Positions 17,998 through 26,276 are shown, numbered from the stretch's first letter. The stretch: 64,000 nucleotides of DNA from Pseudomonadota bacterium (GCA_018242215.1 JAFECG010000019.1:1-64000), one strand, 5' to 3'. Numbers and translations: made by a program. The notes: generated by a model not told the origin, from the sequence alone.

Positions 17998-20900
17998 TTA
18001 CATGGCCGGTAAAACCTGCCGTTGCCGTGTCAGCGCTTCGCTCGGCAAGCGCCAACCCTTCACCAAGCCATAAATTGCTGGAATGACGATCAGCGTCAGC
18101 AGGGTCGATGAAACCATGCCGCCGATCATCGGCACGGCGATGCGCTGCATCACCTCCGAGCCGGTGCCGGTGCTCCATAGGATTGGGAGAAGCCCGGCCA
18201 TGATGGCAACCACCGTCATCATCTTCGGCCTAACGCGTTCCACCGCGCCGATCATGATCGCCTCGTAGAGGTCGGCGCGCACATATGGCCGTCCTTCCCT
18301 GGCGCGTTCGGCCTTTACCTCGCCGACCGCGTTGTCGAGATAGATCAGCATCACGACACCGGTCTCGGCGGCGACGCCGGCCAGCGCGATGAAGCCCACT
18401 GCCACCGCAACCGAGAGGTTGAACCCTAGCCACCACATCAGCCAAAAACCGCCGACCAGCGCGAACGGCAGCGACAACATGACGATCAGGGTCTCAGTGA
18501 GGCGCTGGAAGTTGAGGAACAGCAACAGGAAGATGATCATCAACGTCACCGGCACCACGATCTGCATGCGAGCCTCGGCGCGTTCGAGATATTCGAACTG
18601 GCCGCTCCACACCAGGTAGACGCCCGTCGGCAGTTGCACTTTTTCGGCAATGGCCTTCTTGGCGTCGGCCACATAGCCGCCGAGGTCGCGGTCGCGGAGA
18701 TCGACGTAGACATACGTCGCCAGCTTGGCATTCTCGGTCTTGATGCTGGTCGGGCCTTGCGTCAGCTTGATGTCGGCCACCTCGCCCAAAGGTACGGTTC
18801 CGCCGCCAGGCAACGATACGACCACGTCCTTGGCGATCGCCTGCGGGCTCGAGCGCAGATCGCGCGGATAGCGAAGGGCAACGGTATAGCGTTCGCGGCC
18901 TTCCACCGTGGTGGTGAGCGGCTCGGCGCCAAGCGCCATCGATACTACGTCCTCGACGTCCGAGATCATCAAGCCATAACGCGCCAACTGCTCGCGGTTG
19001 GGCACGATTTCGAGGTAATACCCGCCCATCACCCGCTCGGCGTAGGCGCTGGAGGTGCCTGGGACCGATTTGAGGACGGTTTCGACCTGACGGGCGACAT
19101 TGTCCATGACAGCAAGATCGGAACCGATCACCTTGACGCCCACGGGCGTGCGGATGCCGGTTGCCAGCATGTCGATGCGGGCCTTGATCGGCATCGTCCA
19201 GGCGTTGGAGACGCCGGGAAACTGCAGCGCCTTGTCCATTTCTTTGATCAGGCCGTCGGTCGTCAGCCCTGGCCGCCATTCGTCCTTCGGCTTGAGGTTG
19301 ATCACCGTCTCGAACATCTCGGGCGGCGCCGGGTCGGTCGCGGTCTGCGCGCGTCCCGCTTTGCCGTAGACCGAGGCCACCTCCGGGAACGACTTGATGA
19401 TGCGGTCCTGGGTCTGCAGCAGTTCCGCCGACTTCGTTATCGACACGCCGGGAAGTGTGGTCGGCATGTACAGCAACGTACCCTCATTCAAGCTCGGCAT
19501 GAACTCGCTGCCGATCTGCGTCACCGGCCAGACCGATACGCCGAGGATCACCACCGCCAACGCAATCGTCAGCGTCTTGGCCTTGAGCACGGTGCGGATC
19601 ACTGGCCGGTAGATCGCTATGAGTGCACGGTTCAGCGGGTTTTTGGCCTCTGGAATGATGCGGCCGCGCACGAAGATGATCATCAGCGCCGGGACAAGCG
19701 TTACCGACAGGATGGCCGCTGCCGCCATCGAAAACGTCTTTGTGAAGGCCAACGGCCCAAACAGGCGCCCTTCCTGGGATTCCAACGTAAAGATCGGCAG
19801 GAACGACACGGTGATGATTAGCAGCGAGAAGAACAAGGCAGGCCCGACCTCGCTGGCCGCTTCAGTGAGAATTTCCGTCCGCGGCTTTCCCGGCGGCGCG
19901 CGCTCGAGATGCTTGTGGGCATTCTCGATCATGACGATGGCGGCGTCGATCATCGCACCGATGGCGATGGCGATGCCGCCGAGACTCATGATGTTGGCGC
20001 CAAGGTTCAAGAGCCTCATGGCGACGAAGGCCATCAGGATGCCAACGGGCAGCATCAGAATGGCAACGAGGGCGCTCCTCACGTGCAGCAGAAAGATGAT
20101 GCACACCAACGCGACCACGACACTCTCCTCGAACAGCGTCGATTTGAGCGTTTCAATGGCGCGGTGAATGAGTTCCGAGCGATCGTAGACCGGAACAATC
20201 TCCGTGCCTTTGGGCAGCGATGGCGCAATTTCCTTCAGCCGCTCCTTGATATTGTCGATAACGGTCAGCGCGTTGGCGCCGTAGCGCTGCAAAGCGATGC
20301 CGCTTGCAACCTCGCCCTCGCCGTTGAGCTCGGCGATGCCGCGCCGCTCGTCGCCGGCCAGCTCTACGCGCGCGACGTCCTTCAGCAGGACCGGCGTGCC
20401 GCCATCCGACTTGACGACAATGTTGTTAAGGTCGTCAACGCCACGCAAATATCCTCGGCCGCGTACCATGAATTCGTGTTCGCTGAGCTCTAGTGTACGC
20501 CCGCCAACGTCCATATTGTTGCCGCGGATGACATCGCGGATCTTGGACAAGGGAATATCGAGCGCACGCAGGCGGCTGGGATCGACCACCACGCTGTACT
20601 GCTTGACGAAGCCACCGACGCTGGCCACTTCGGCCACGCCTTCGGCTTTCGAAAGTCCGAAGCGAATGTCCCAGTCTTGCAGCGAGCGCAAGTCCGCCAA
20701 CGATTTGTTCTTGCCGAGGACAGCATACTGGTAGACCCAGCCGACGCCGGTCGCATCGGGACCGAGCGTGGGTGTCACGCCCGCAGGCAATAGTTTTGCC
20801 GCCGCGTTCAAATATTCAAGCACGCGCGAACGGGCCCAATAGATGTCGGTGCCGTCCTCGAAAATGACGTAGACGAACGACACGCCGAAGAATGAAAACC

Positions 20901-21150
20901 CGCGCACGACTTTCGAACGTGGCACCGTCAGCATTGAGGTGGTGAGCGGATAAGTGACTTGGTCTTCAACGACCTGCGGCGCTTGGCCGGGGAACTCGGT
21001 GTAGACGATGACCTGCGTGTCCGAGAGGTCAGGGATCGCATCGAGCGGAAGCGTCTTGACTGCCCAAATTCCAGCCAGTACCGCGAACGTGGCGGCGATG
21101 AACACCAGCATCAGGTTTTTCGCCGACCAAGTGATGAGACGAGCTATCAT
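17998..21150 (-). CDS. cusA: CusA-type Cu(I)/Ag(I) RND efflux pump
   Basis: 1050 residues with RND architecture. The helix-4 motif A-I-A-I-G-A-M-I-D-A-A-I-V-M-I-E-N-A-H-K is the monovalent-metal (HME4) signature, and W-T-M-P-I-K-A-R-I-D-M-L-A-T-G-I-R-T-P-V-G is characteristic of CusA. Start I-A-R-L-I-T-W-S-A-K-N and L-P-L-D-A-I-P-D-L-S-D-T-Q-V are typical. Methionines in the periplasmic cleft carry Cu(I)/Ag(I) in characterised relatives. The ATG overlaps the cusB stop by 4 bases (ATGA). It is the last gene of a unit that begins with Cys/Met-rich secreted proteins; no cusC-like outer-membrane channel is present. Confidence 0.93.
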   Translation of the reverse strand: MIARLITWSAKNLMLVFIAATFAVLAGIWAVKTLPLDAIPDLSDTQVIVYTEFPGQAPQVVEDQVTYPLTTSMLTVPRSKVVRGFSFFGVSFVYVIFEDGTDIYWARSRVLEYLNAAAKLLPAGVTPTLGPDATGVGWVYQYAVLGKNKSLADLRSLQDWDIRFGLSKAEGVAEVASVGGFVKQYSVVVDPSRLRALDIPLSKIRDVIRGNNMDVGGRTLELSEHEFMVRGRGYLRGVDDLNNIVVKSDGGTPVLLKDVARVELAGDERRGIAELNGEGEVASGIALQRYGANALTVIDNIKERLKEIAPSLPKGTEIVPVYDRSELIHRAIETLKSTLFEESVVVALVCIIFLLHVRSALVAILMLPVGILMAFVAMRLLNLGANIMSLGGIAIAIGAMIDAAIVMIENAHKHLERAPPGKPRTEILTEAASEVGPALFFSLLIITVSFLPIFTLESQEGRLFGPLAFTKTFSMAAAAILSVTLVPALMIIFVRGRIIPEAKNPLNRALIAIYRPVIRTVLKAKTLTIALAVVILGVSVWPVTQIGSEFMPSLNEGTLLYMPTTLPGVSITKSAELLQTQDRIIKSFPEVASVYGKAGRAQTATDPAPPEMFETVINLKPKDEWRPGLTTDGLIKEMDKALQFPGVSNAWTMPIKARIDMLATGIRTPVGVKVIGSDLAVMDNVARQVETVLKSVPGTSSAYAERVMGGYYLEIVPNREQLARYGLMISDVEDVVSMALGAEPLTTTVEGRERYTVALRYPRDLRSSPQAIAKDVVVSLPGGGTVPLGEVADIKLTQGPTSIKTENAKLATYVYVDLRDRDLGGYVADAKKAIAEKVQLPTGVYLVWSGQFEYLERAEARMQIVVPVTLMIIFLLLFLNFQRLTETLIVMLSLPFALVGGFWLMWWLGFNLSVAVAVGFIALAGVAAETGVVMLIYLDNAVGEVKAERAREGRPYVRADLYEAIMIGAVERVRPKMMTVVAIMAGLLPILWSTGTGSEVMQRIAVPMIGGMVSSTLLTLIVIPAIYGLVKGWRLPSEALTRQRQVLPAM

Positions 21151-22610
21151 TGTGACGCCTCCGTTGTGGCAGGTGTCGAGAAGCCTTTTAGGGCAGCCTG
21201 TAGATTGCTTTCCGCATCGATCAGGAAGTTTCCGTCGACGACAACGCTGTCGCCTTCGGAAACGCCACTCAGAACTTCGACGAAGCCGTTCCCTCTTCGG
21301 CCGAGCTTGATATCGCGCGGCTCAAAGCGGCCATTTCCAAGATCGAGGAGCACCACTTGGCGGCTGCCGCTATCGATAATGGCGCTGGCCGGAACCGCGA
21401 GGACGTCGGCATTGCTTCCGGTCGCGATCTTCACGTCGCCGTACATGTCTGGCAGCAGGGCCTTATCGGGATTTGCCAACTCGACGCGCACCCGCGCAGT
21501 GCGCGTCTCCTTCATCAGTTGCGGATAGATCACCGTAACCGTGCCGGAGAACGTTCGGCCGGGGCGCGCGCGCGTCGTCACCGTGACCCGCTGGCCCGGC
21601 CGCAGGGCGTCGATATCGCCTTCAGCGACATCGACCATCATCCACACCACCGAAAAGTCCGCGATGCGAAACCCGACATCGCCGTCCTTGAAACCTTGGC
21701 CGTCGCTCCAATTGCGCTCGAGCACCTCACCGTCGATGGGTGCCCGAAAAACAATCGTATTTGGCACGCGGAGATCGCGCTTCACCTGGTCCATGAATTC
21801 CTCCGGCACCCCGAGGTTTTGCAGGCGTCGTGTGGCGCCAACAACTCCGCCGGGGCCTTTGAGACCTGGCGGATCGGATGTTTCATCCCCCCGCGTCCAG
21901 CCGGTGTCCTGCTCGATGAGCAGGCGCGCGGCCTGGTCGAGCACAGCCTGCCCGAACACCCTCGCCAGTGCGTCGCCCTGTTTGACATGCGTACCGGTGG
22001 TGACATCGCCCATCTTGACGACGTAGCCATCGAACTTCGGCGCCACGACCACGACGCGGCGCTCATCGAGTTGCACCACACCCGGCGCCTCGATGGTGCG
22101 GGTGATGGCGCGTTTGCTCACCGTGAAGGTTTCGACGCCCGTTCTTTGGATTTTGCCTGGCGAGACTTTGACGGAGCTGTCGTCGCTGTCTTCGCCCTCA
22201 TAGACCGGGATGTAATCCATCCCCATGCCGTCTTTCTTCGGAACCGGCGAGGTGTCCGGCAGCCCCATGGGGTTGCGATAGAACTTGATCTTCTTCTCGC
22301 CGGTCCCGGCGGCAACGTGGACCTCGGAGGCAGGCTTCGGCTTCGGCTCGAAGCTCACATCTTCACTGGCGTGAACCGGCACATAAGCCTGCTCGTCGTC
22401 ATTTGTTTTGGGCGCCGGCGCATAGAGCGGTTTGCCGTTGGGATCGCGGTAATAGATGACAGGCCCGGTGGCGGCGGGCCGCTTTTCCGACATCGCCGAC
22501 GCGAGAGTCATCGGCAGCTTGAGCAGTCCGGTCTGGCCGGCCCACAGCCCGGTTCCCGCCGCAGCCAAAACGGCTGCGACGATCACCATTCCTTTGATGA
22601 GGGAGTTCAT
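21147..22610 (-). CDS. cusB: CusB-type RND adaptor with two N-terminal metal-binding repeats
   Basis: The start is the ATG at 22610 (M-N-S-L-I-K-G), which overlaps the stop of the FixH-like gene (ATGA); the frame is open to 22688, but that leader is low-complexity. After the anchor helix come two heavy-metal-binding domain repeats. The second is intact (F-Y-R-N-P-M-G-L-P-D-T-S-P-V-P... G-M-G-M-D-Y-I-P-V-Y). The first (Y-Y-R-D-P-N-G-K-P-L-Y-A-P... Q-A-Y-V-P-V-H) has lost the Met residues. Lipoyl, hairpin and barrel domains follow (V-V-V-A-P-K-F-D-G-Y-V). It transfers Cu/Ag and bridges to an outer-membrane channel. The operon context is FixH-like protein, CusB, CusA. Confidence 0.9.
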   Translation of the reverse strand: MNSLIKGMVIVAAVLAAAGTGLWAGQTGLLKLPMTLASAMSEKRPAATGPVIYYRDPNGKPLYAPAPKTNDDEQAYVPVHASEDVSFEPKPKPASEVHVAAGTGEKKIKFYRNPMGLPDTSPVPKKDGMGMDYIPVYEGEDSDDSSVKVSPGKIQRTGVETFTVSKRAITRTIEAPGVVQLDERRVVVVAPKFDGYVVKMGDVTTGTHVKQGDALARVFGQAVLDQAARLLIEQDTGWTRGDETSDPPGLKGPGGVVGATRRLQNLGVPEEFMDQVKRDLRVPNTIVFRAPIDGEVLERNWSDGQGFKDGDVGFRIADFSVVWMMVDVAEGDIDALRPGQRVTVTTRARPGRTFSGTVTVIYPQLMKETRTARVRVELANPDKALLPDMYGDVKIATGSNADVLAVPASAIIDSGSRQVVLLDLGNGRFEPRDIKLGRRGNGFVEVLSGVSEGDSVVVDGNFLIDAESNLQAALKGFSTPATTEASQ

Positions 22611-23002
22611 TGGACGGCCTTCACGATGAGCTTGTTCTCCACCGTGCCGGCCTCGCCCTGGACCTTGGCCGCGATGGACAGGGCCCATTCGCCGGCCATC
22701 GAGAGATCGGTCTTGAAGCGATAGACGCCGGGCTCCGTTGAAGAGACGAGGTCGATCGGCGCGGCCATCATCTCCATGCCATCAGGGCCCATGTCGATGC
22801 GCTTGGCGAAGATCACCGCATCGGCAATGGCTCGGCCGGAGGGCTTGTGCACGAGCTTGACCGCGATGACGGCCTGCCCCTGCTTCACCTCCTTGTCGAG
22901 AAGTTGGAATTCATAGTCCTTGCTGTCGGCAAGCGCCGAACCGGCCATACCCATGAGTAGCGCGACGCCAATGGCGGCCGCACGCAATGAGGAGCGTTGC
23001 AT
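22607..23002 (-). CDS. FixH/YtkA-like exported protein
   Basis: 131 residues with a signal peptide (cleavage near S-A-L-A-D-S) and an immunoglobulin-like FixH/YtkA domain: E-V-K-Q-G-Q-A-V-I-A-V-K-L-V, a Met-rich stretch (M-G-P-D-G-M-E-M-M), and the closing motif P-G-V-Y-R-F-K-T-D-L-S-M-A-G-E-W. A GGAG ribosome site precedes the ATG. Members occur beside Cus-type efflux and cytochrome oxidase genes and may handle periplasmic copper. Translation is coupled to cusB through an ATGA overlap. Confidence 0.8.
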   Translation of the reverse strand: MQRSSLRAAAIGVALLMGMAGSALADSKDYEFQLLDKEVKQGQAVIAVKLVHKPSGRAIADAVIFAKRIDMGPDGMEMMAAPIDLVSSTEPGVYRFKTDLSMAGEWALSIAAKVQGEAGTVENKLIVKAVQ

Positions 23003-23110
23003 GTTAGTTGTCTCCAGTTGTCATGAACCTTGAGCGCGGGCCACCATGGCCAACGCAGGCACGGGGGCCACGGCAATGGCCGCGACCGAGTCACGCCGTC
23101 GGGCGTGGGC

Positions 23111-23503
23111 TCAGACGCTCGGAGGTCGGAGAAGCGGTGGGATCAAAGATCCGGCGGTGATCAACGCATGGCCGGGGGCGACGCGCTCGTGGACGATCTC
23201 GCCGCGCAGCCGCGCCTCCGCGAGAGGCGCCGGCAAGGGCTGGAAACATTTGACGAGGCAGCTGCCCATTTCCGGGCAGACTTTCTGCGGGCAATCCGGG
23301 CAGTGCTTGGCAGGCCCGTCGCACGGCATCGGCGTTTTCGCGGCCGACATATCCATGCCGTGCGGCGCGTCCATCGCGATGGACGCAGCGTGGCCCGACA
23401 TCGCGAAAGCGTAGGTCGCCGTAAGCGGCATGGACAGCAGCGCCCCCAGCATGGCGACCATGCCGAGAAGGAAAAAAAAGCGCTGGAGTAATCTTTTTCG
23501 CAC
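23111..23503 (-). CDS. Cysteine/methionine-rich exported protein
   Basis: 130 residues from a GTG at 23503. A signal peptide or anchor (F-F-F-L-L-G-M-V-A-M-L-G-A-L-L-S) is followed by a Met/His segment (M-S-G-H-A-A-S-I-A-M-D... H-G-M-D-M-S) and a dense Cys cluster (C-D-G-P-A-K-H-C-P-D-C-P-Q-K-V-C-P-E-M-G-S-C). This composition and the position upstream of fixH-cusBA suggest a periplasmic copper or silver buffer. No named family is recognised. Confidence 0.65.
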   Translation of the reverse strand: MRKRLLQRFFFLLGMVAMLGALLSMPLTATYAFAMSGHAASIAMDAPHGMDMSAAKTPMPCDGPAKHCPDCPQKVCPEMGSCLVKCFQPLPAPLAEARLRGEIVHERVAPGHALITAGSLIPPLLRPPSV

Positions 23504-23544
23504 CGCAGCAGACTGCCATACCTTGTCGGGGAGAGCAACATGGG

Positions 23545-23574
23545 GCGCACCGGCCGGAAAACCGGCCGGTGCGC
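23545..23574 (-). terminator. Strong GC-rich hairpin
   Basis: A perfect 13-bp inverted repeat (GCGCACCGGCCGG with an AAAA loop on the plus strand) immediately after the stop of the 78-residue exported protein gene. No U-run follows on the minus strand, so it may attenuate rather than fully terminate, setting lower expression of the downstream cus genes. Confidence 0.6.
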
Positions 23575-23581
23575 TGCGTCT

Positions 23582-23818
23582 TTAGCGGATGACGGCGTTT
23601 CCGGTGACCTTCCTCACGTGCTTGACATGCGCCCGCTGCGCCTCACGGGCTGGCGCATGGCGGACCGGCGCCGTGTAGACGACGCGGGGCTCTTCGCGCT
23701 GGACCGTGTAAGGCACACCACCTTTGGGGGGGAAGCGGACGATGGTGTCGGCGTGGGCCTGACCCGCAAAAGCGAGCGCGGCCAGTGCGATGGCAGGGAG
23801 TGCTGATTTCGTTTGCAT
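23582..23818 (-). CDS. Small exported basic protein
   Basis: 78 residues starting at the ATG at 23818, with GGAG eight bases upstream. The signal peptide (A-L-P-A-I-A-L-A-A-L-A-F-A-G-Q-A-H-A) is followed by a His/Arg/Pro-rich mature part (R-H-A-P-A-R-E-A-Q-R-A-H-V-K-H). No family recognised; it lies in the copper/silver operon, so a metal-related role is possible. A strong hairpin follows. Confidence 0.6.
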   Translation of the reverse strand: MQTKSALPAIALAALAFAGQAHADTIVRFPPKGGVPYTVQREEPRVVYTAPVRHAPAREAQRAHVKHVRKVTGNAVIR

Positions 23819-23999
23819 GATGATGGCTCCATTCAATTCATGATTCATGGCCGACGGCGGTCGGGATGCCGCGCTTGTCTGGGCAAGCGTTCGCCATCGG
23901 CCGGTTCAAAAGTGGAATTTCGAAAGCGTTGGGCACGGTCGCGCCACGGCCTAAACAGCCGGACAGCGGTGCTGTGCGTCACGGGGGACGCAAGCCCGG

Positions 24000-24335
24000 T
24001 TAGGCGCGCGGTGGCGGAGAAGGGGGACGCAGGGACATTGATGGTGGCGGCAAATCCCGCGACGGGGAAATGCGTTTGTCGGCGCCTATTTCAGGAGCGA
24101 ATGCAACGGCCATCGTAGCGGGCGCAGCGCATTGGCCGGCGCACCCGGCGAAGGAGCCACATTGGGCCATGGTTCCGCAATCCGGCATGGCGTGGCCGCC
24201 GCCGCAAGGCATGGAAGTGCTGGTGCTCATCATCGGCGAGCCCGCGCATGCCTTGGCCGAGGCCATGCCCGCAAGCGGCGCAAGCGCCGAAACCACGGCG
24301 ACAAACAGGACCAGCAATGTGCGGCACAGATGCAT
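24000..24335 (-). CDS. Cys/Met-rich exported protein heading the cus unit
   Basis: The ATG at 24335 is preceded by AGGA. A signal peptide (L-L-V-L-F-V-A-V-V-S-A-L-A-P-L-A-G-M-A-S-A) leads to a mature region crowded with potential soft-metal ligands: C-A-G-S-P-M-M-S-T-S-T-S-M-P-C-G-G-G-H-A-M, then C-G-T-M-A-Q-C and C-A-G-Q-C. The C-terminal tail is Pro-rich. It precedes the other small exported proteins and cusBA on the same strand. Its sequence is unlike known CusF or CopZ folds. Confidence 0.6.
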   Translation of the reverse strand: MHLCRTLLVLFVAVVSALAPLAGMASAKACAGSPMMSTSTSMPCGGGHAMPDCGTMAQCGSFAGCAGQCAAPATMAVAFAPEIGADKRISPSRDLPPPSMSLRPPSPPPRA

Positions 24336-24424
24336 CAACAATCCTAAGGTCGATACACGACTGAGATTGGCTGTGGGCTGGCTGGGGTCAAGTTAAATCC
24401 GTGCAAGGGTGCGATGCGCGACCA

Positions 24425-24850
24425 TCAATGGTTTTTGCTGACACAATGCTCGTGATGCGACAGCACATCGATGATGCGGCACTCTGCGATGCGGCCTTTG
24501 GCGCAAGAGCGGATCATCGTCTCCAATTCCTTCTTCAAGGCCTCCAACCGGGCGATGCGGCTGGTCACTGCCTTCAGGTGCTCGCGCGCCAGGGCGTCGA
24601 CCTTGACGCAAGATTTCTGCGGCTGCCTGGTAAGATTCAACAGTTCACGGATCACCTCAACCTCGAAGCCCAATTCCCTTGCGTGGCGGATGAAGGCAAG
24701 CCGGTCCACCGCACGATCGTCATAGAGGCGGCGTCTGCCCTCGGTCCTCGGTGCCTCCGGCATCAGGCCGATGCCTTCGTAATAGCGGATGGTGGTAACC
24801 TTCACGCCGGTCCGGCGGGAAAGTCCGCCGATGCTAATGTCATGGTTCAT
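24425..24850 (-). CDS. MerR-family metal-responsive transcription regulator
   Basis: The start is placed at the ATG at 24850 (M-N-H-D-I-S-I-G-G-L-S-R-R-T-G-V), because the upstream extension in frame is not MerR-like. The winged HTH (T-T-I-R-Y-Y-E-G-I-G-L-M-P) and R-L-Y-D-D region are typical, followed by the dimerisation helix. Cysteines in the metal region (K-S-C-V-K, S-C-A-K-G-R-I-A-E-C, and a final H-H-E-H-C) suit Zn, Cd or Pb sensing. It is divergent from a CDF gene across a 68-base spacer with a MerR-type promoter. A near-identical promoter precedes the other CDF gene at 17.9 kb. Confidence 0.9.
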   Translation of the reverse strand: MNHDISIGGLSRRTGVKVTTIRYYEGIGLMPEAPRTEGRRRLYDDRAVDRLAFIRHARELGFEVEVIRELLNLTRQPQKSCVKVDALAREHLKAVTSRIARLEALKKELETMIRSCAKGRIAECRIIDVLSHHEHCVSKNH

Positions 24851-24858
24851 AAAACCTC

Positions 24859-24889
24859 TTGCTCCTCTAGTCGCTATAGATTGTAGGCT
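24859..24889 (+). promoter_or_regulatory. MerR-type promoter/operator between merR and CDF gene
   Basis: -35 TTGCTC (24859-24864), a 19-bp spacer containing CTCTAG-TCG-CTATAGA, and -10 TAGGCT (24884-24889). The 19-bp spacing with internal dyad is the classic MerR-activated form. The ATG of the CDF gene is 30 bases after the -10. Confidence 0.8.
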
Positions 24890-24918
24890 GTGCGGAGCGA
24901 TAAGGAAAGGACCATGGC

Positions 24919-25563
24919 ATGAGCGCTTCCTGCCAATCATCAACTTGCGGCTGCGGCGGCAATCCCAGCTTCGACGGGATGGACAAGCGCTACGTGCGTA
25001 TCCTTTGGCTGGTGATCGCCATCAATGCCGCGATGTTCGCGGTTGAGATGGCCGCCGGCCAGTTAGCCAGATCGCAGGCGCTGCAGGCCGACGCCCTGGA
25101 CTTCCTTGGTGACACGCTGACCTACGGCATCAGCCTCGCGGTGATCGGCCGCTCGCTTGAGGTGCGCTCGGGAGCGGCGCTGCTCAAGGGCTTCAGCCTT
25201 ACCCTGATGGGCCTTTGGGTGTTCGGGAGCACGGCCTACCACGTGCTGATCGTAGGATTACCCCGCGCGGAAATCATGGGCGGGATTGCTTTTCTCGCCC
25301 TGGCGGTCAACCTCGCCAGCGTGCTTCTGCTGCTGCGCTACAAGGACGGCGACGCCAACGTGCGGTCGGTGTGGCTGTGTTCGCGCAACGACGCCATCGG
25401 CAACGTCGCGGTGATGATTGCCGCGGCGGCGGTATGGGGCAGCAACAGCGCCTGGCCCGACCTTCTCGTCGCCGCCATCATGGCGGGCGTGTTCCTGACC
25501 TCGGCCACGCAAATTCTCCGGCAGGCATGGGACGAGCGGAGGGGGGCCGCGGCCCGCGCATAA
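24919..25563 (+). CDS. Short CDF-type cation transporter
   Basis: 214 residues. A Cys-rich N-terminus (C-Q-S-S-T-C-G-C-G-G-N) is followed by about six helices. Probable metal-site residues lie in A-D-A-L-D-F-L-G-D (helix 2) and S-R-N-D-A-I-G-N (helix 5), replacing the usual H-x3-D / H-x3-D or D-x3-D pattern. It lacks the C-terminal cytoplasmic domain of longer CDF proteins, as is usual for this short MerR-associated subfamily. It would export a divalent metal across the inner membrane. An AAGGAAAGG ribosome site precedes the ATG, and a MerR-type promoter lies just upstream. Confidence 0.88.
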   Translation: MSASCQSSTCGCGGNPSFDGMDKRYVRILWLVIAINAAMFAVEMAAGQLARSQALQADALDFLGDTLTYGISLAVIGRSLEVRSGAALLKGFSLTLMGLWVFGSTAYHVLIVGLPRAEIMGGIAFLALAVNLASVLLLLRYKDGDANVRSVWLCSRNDAIGNVAVMIAAAAVWGSNSAWPDLLVAAIMAGVFLTSATQILRQAWDERRGAAARA

Positions 25564-25686
25564 AGATATGCGGTCAGCCCAACGTCGGCTTGAGGTTCAC
25601 TCGGCGTCACAGCTTCTCCGCGCTTTCCTTACGCTCGCCGCAGTGGTCCACGAGATAATCGGCGCGATCCCACGCCGACAACGTGA

Positions 25687-25827
25687 ACTTCACCAGCAGC
25701 GAGCATCACCGACCATGTGTGGACGCTCCACGAGTTACTGCCGTTTTTTGGAGTAGCGTTCGATCCGACGTCCGGTTCGGACCAGGCCTTTCTTCCGGGG
25801 GTGGCGAAGGTGTCGGATGAAGCCTGA
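25687..25827 (+). pseudogene. Transposase C-terminal remnant (IS1-like), tentative
   Basis: The frame reads T-S-P-A-A-S-I-T-D-H-V-W-T-L-H-E-L-L. This recalls the C-terminal T-P-A-M-x-A-G-V-T-D-H-V-W-S-L-E-E segment of IS1-type transposases. A stop precedes it at 25684 and no upstream catalytic part is in frame. The surrounding 25.56-25.95 kb holds no intact gene. Confidence 0.35.
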
Positions 25828-26087
25828 TGCAAGGCAGTCAAACTGGTACAGTGCCGGACACCTCGGCACCTAATTAGAACATCACCATCTTGCCTCCCGC
25901 GAAATGACGGCTTTCTCACAGTTTATCCAGGCGCCTTACGTCCGCGGGATCCGTCGCGTTGCTGGACGTAGGCCAGTCTCCGTTTGCGCATGAGCCGTCA
26001 TCTCTCGATTTTCCCGCCATGCCTGCCTCAGAATTTGCCCGGATGAAAGAACCGATGGCGATTGGCGGTTTGTCGCGGAAAGCCGGG

Positions 26088-26195
26088 CTAACGGCTTTAC
26101 GGCGGGAAGGATTGGACATTAGCGTCTGGCAGTTCCTCAAGCTCGGCCTGATCGTGATGCCACCGGCCCTCGTCGTCGCCCTTGCTTGCGTTTAA
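26088..26195 (+). pseudogene. ArsB/antiporter-like C-terminal remnant
   Basis: The segment T-A-L-R-R-E-G-L-D-I-S-V-W-Q-F-L-K-L-G-L-I and V-M-P-P-A-L-V-V-A-L-A resembles the last helix and end of arsenite/anion permeases of the ArsB type. The upstream part of the frame (from 25959) is not permease-like, so only the 3' tail of such a gene seems to remain. It lies between the metal block and the signalling genes. Confidence 0.4.
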
Positions 26196-26250
26196 CCCTC
26201 TGAAACGGAAGGAGTGTCGTCTGCCCCCTACCTCGTTTCAGCAACTCAAA

Positions 26251-26276
26251 GGAACCTTGTTGAAATCCTTCGAGTT
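26251..26276 (+). promoter_or_regulatory. EcfG-type (general stress response) promoter
   Basis: GGAACC at 26251-26256 and GTT at 26274-26276, with 18 nt between GGAAC and GTT, match the alphaproteobacterial EcfG/RpoE2 pattern. It lies about 35 bases before the GTG of the receiver gene, whose kinase neighbour is of the type often tied to this response. Confidence 0.6.

Noticed and set aside
18634-19821. Long plus-strand open frame (395 codons) opposite cusA
   Set aside because: It is antisense to a well-supported RND pump gene and is very rich in Arg, His and Asp, as expected for a mirror frame of a GC-rich gene.
24342-24424. TTGACC with a 19-bp gap to TCTCAG upstream of the cus unit, as a possible CueR-type promoter
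   Set aside because: The spacer shows no dyad, unlike the two clear MerR-type promoters in this window.
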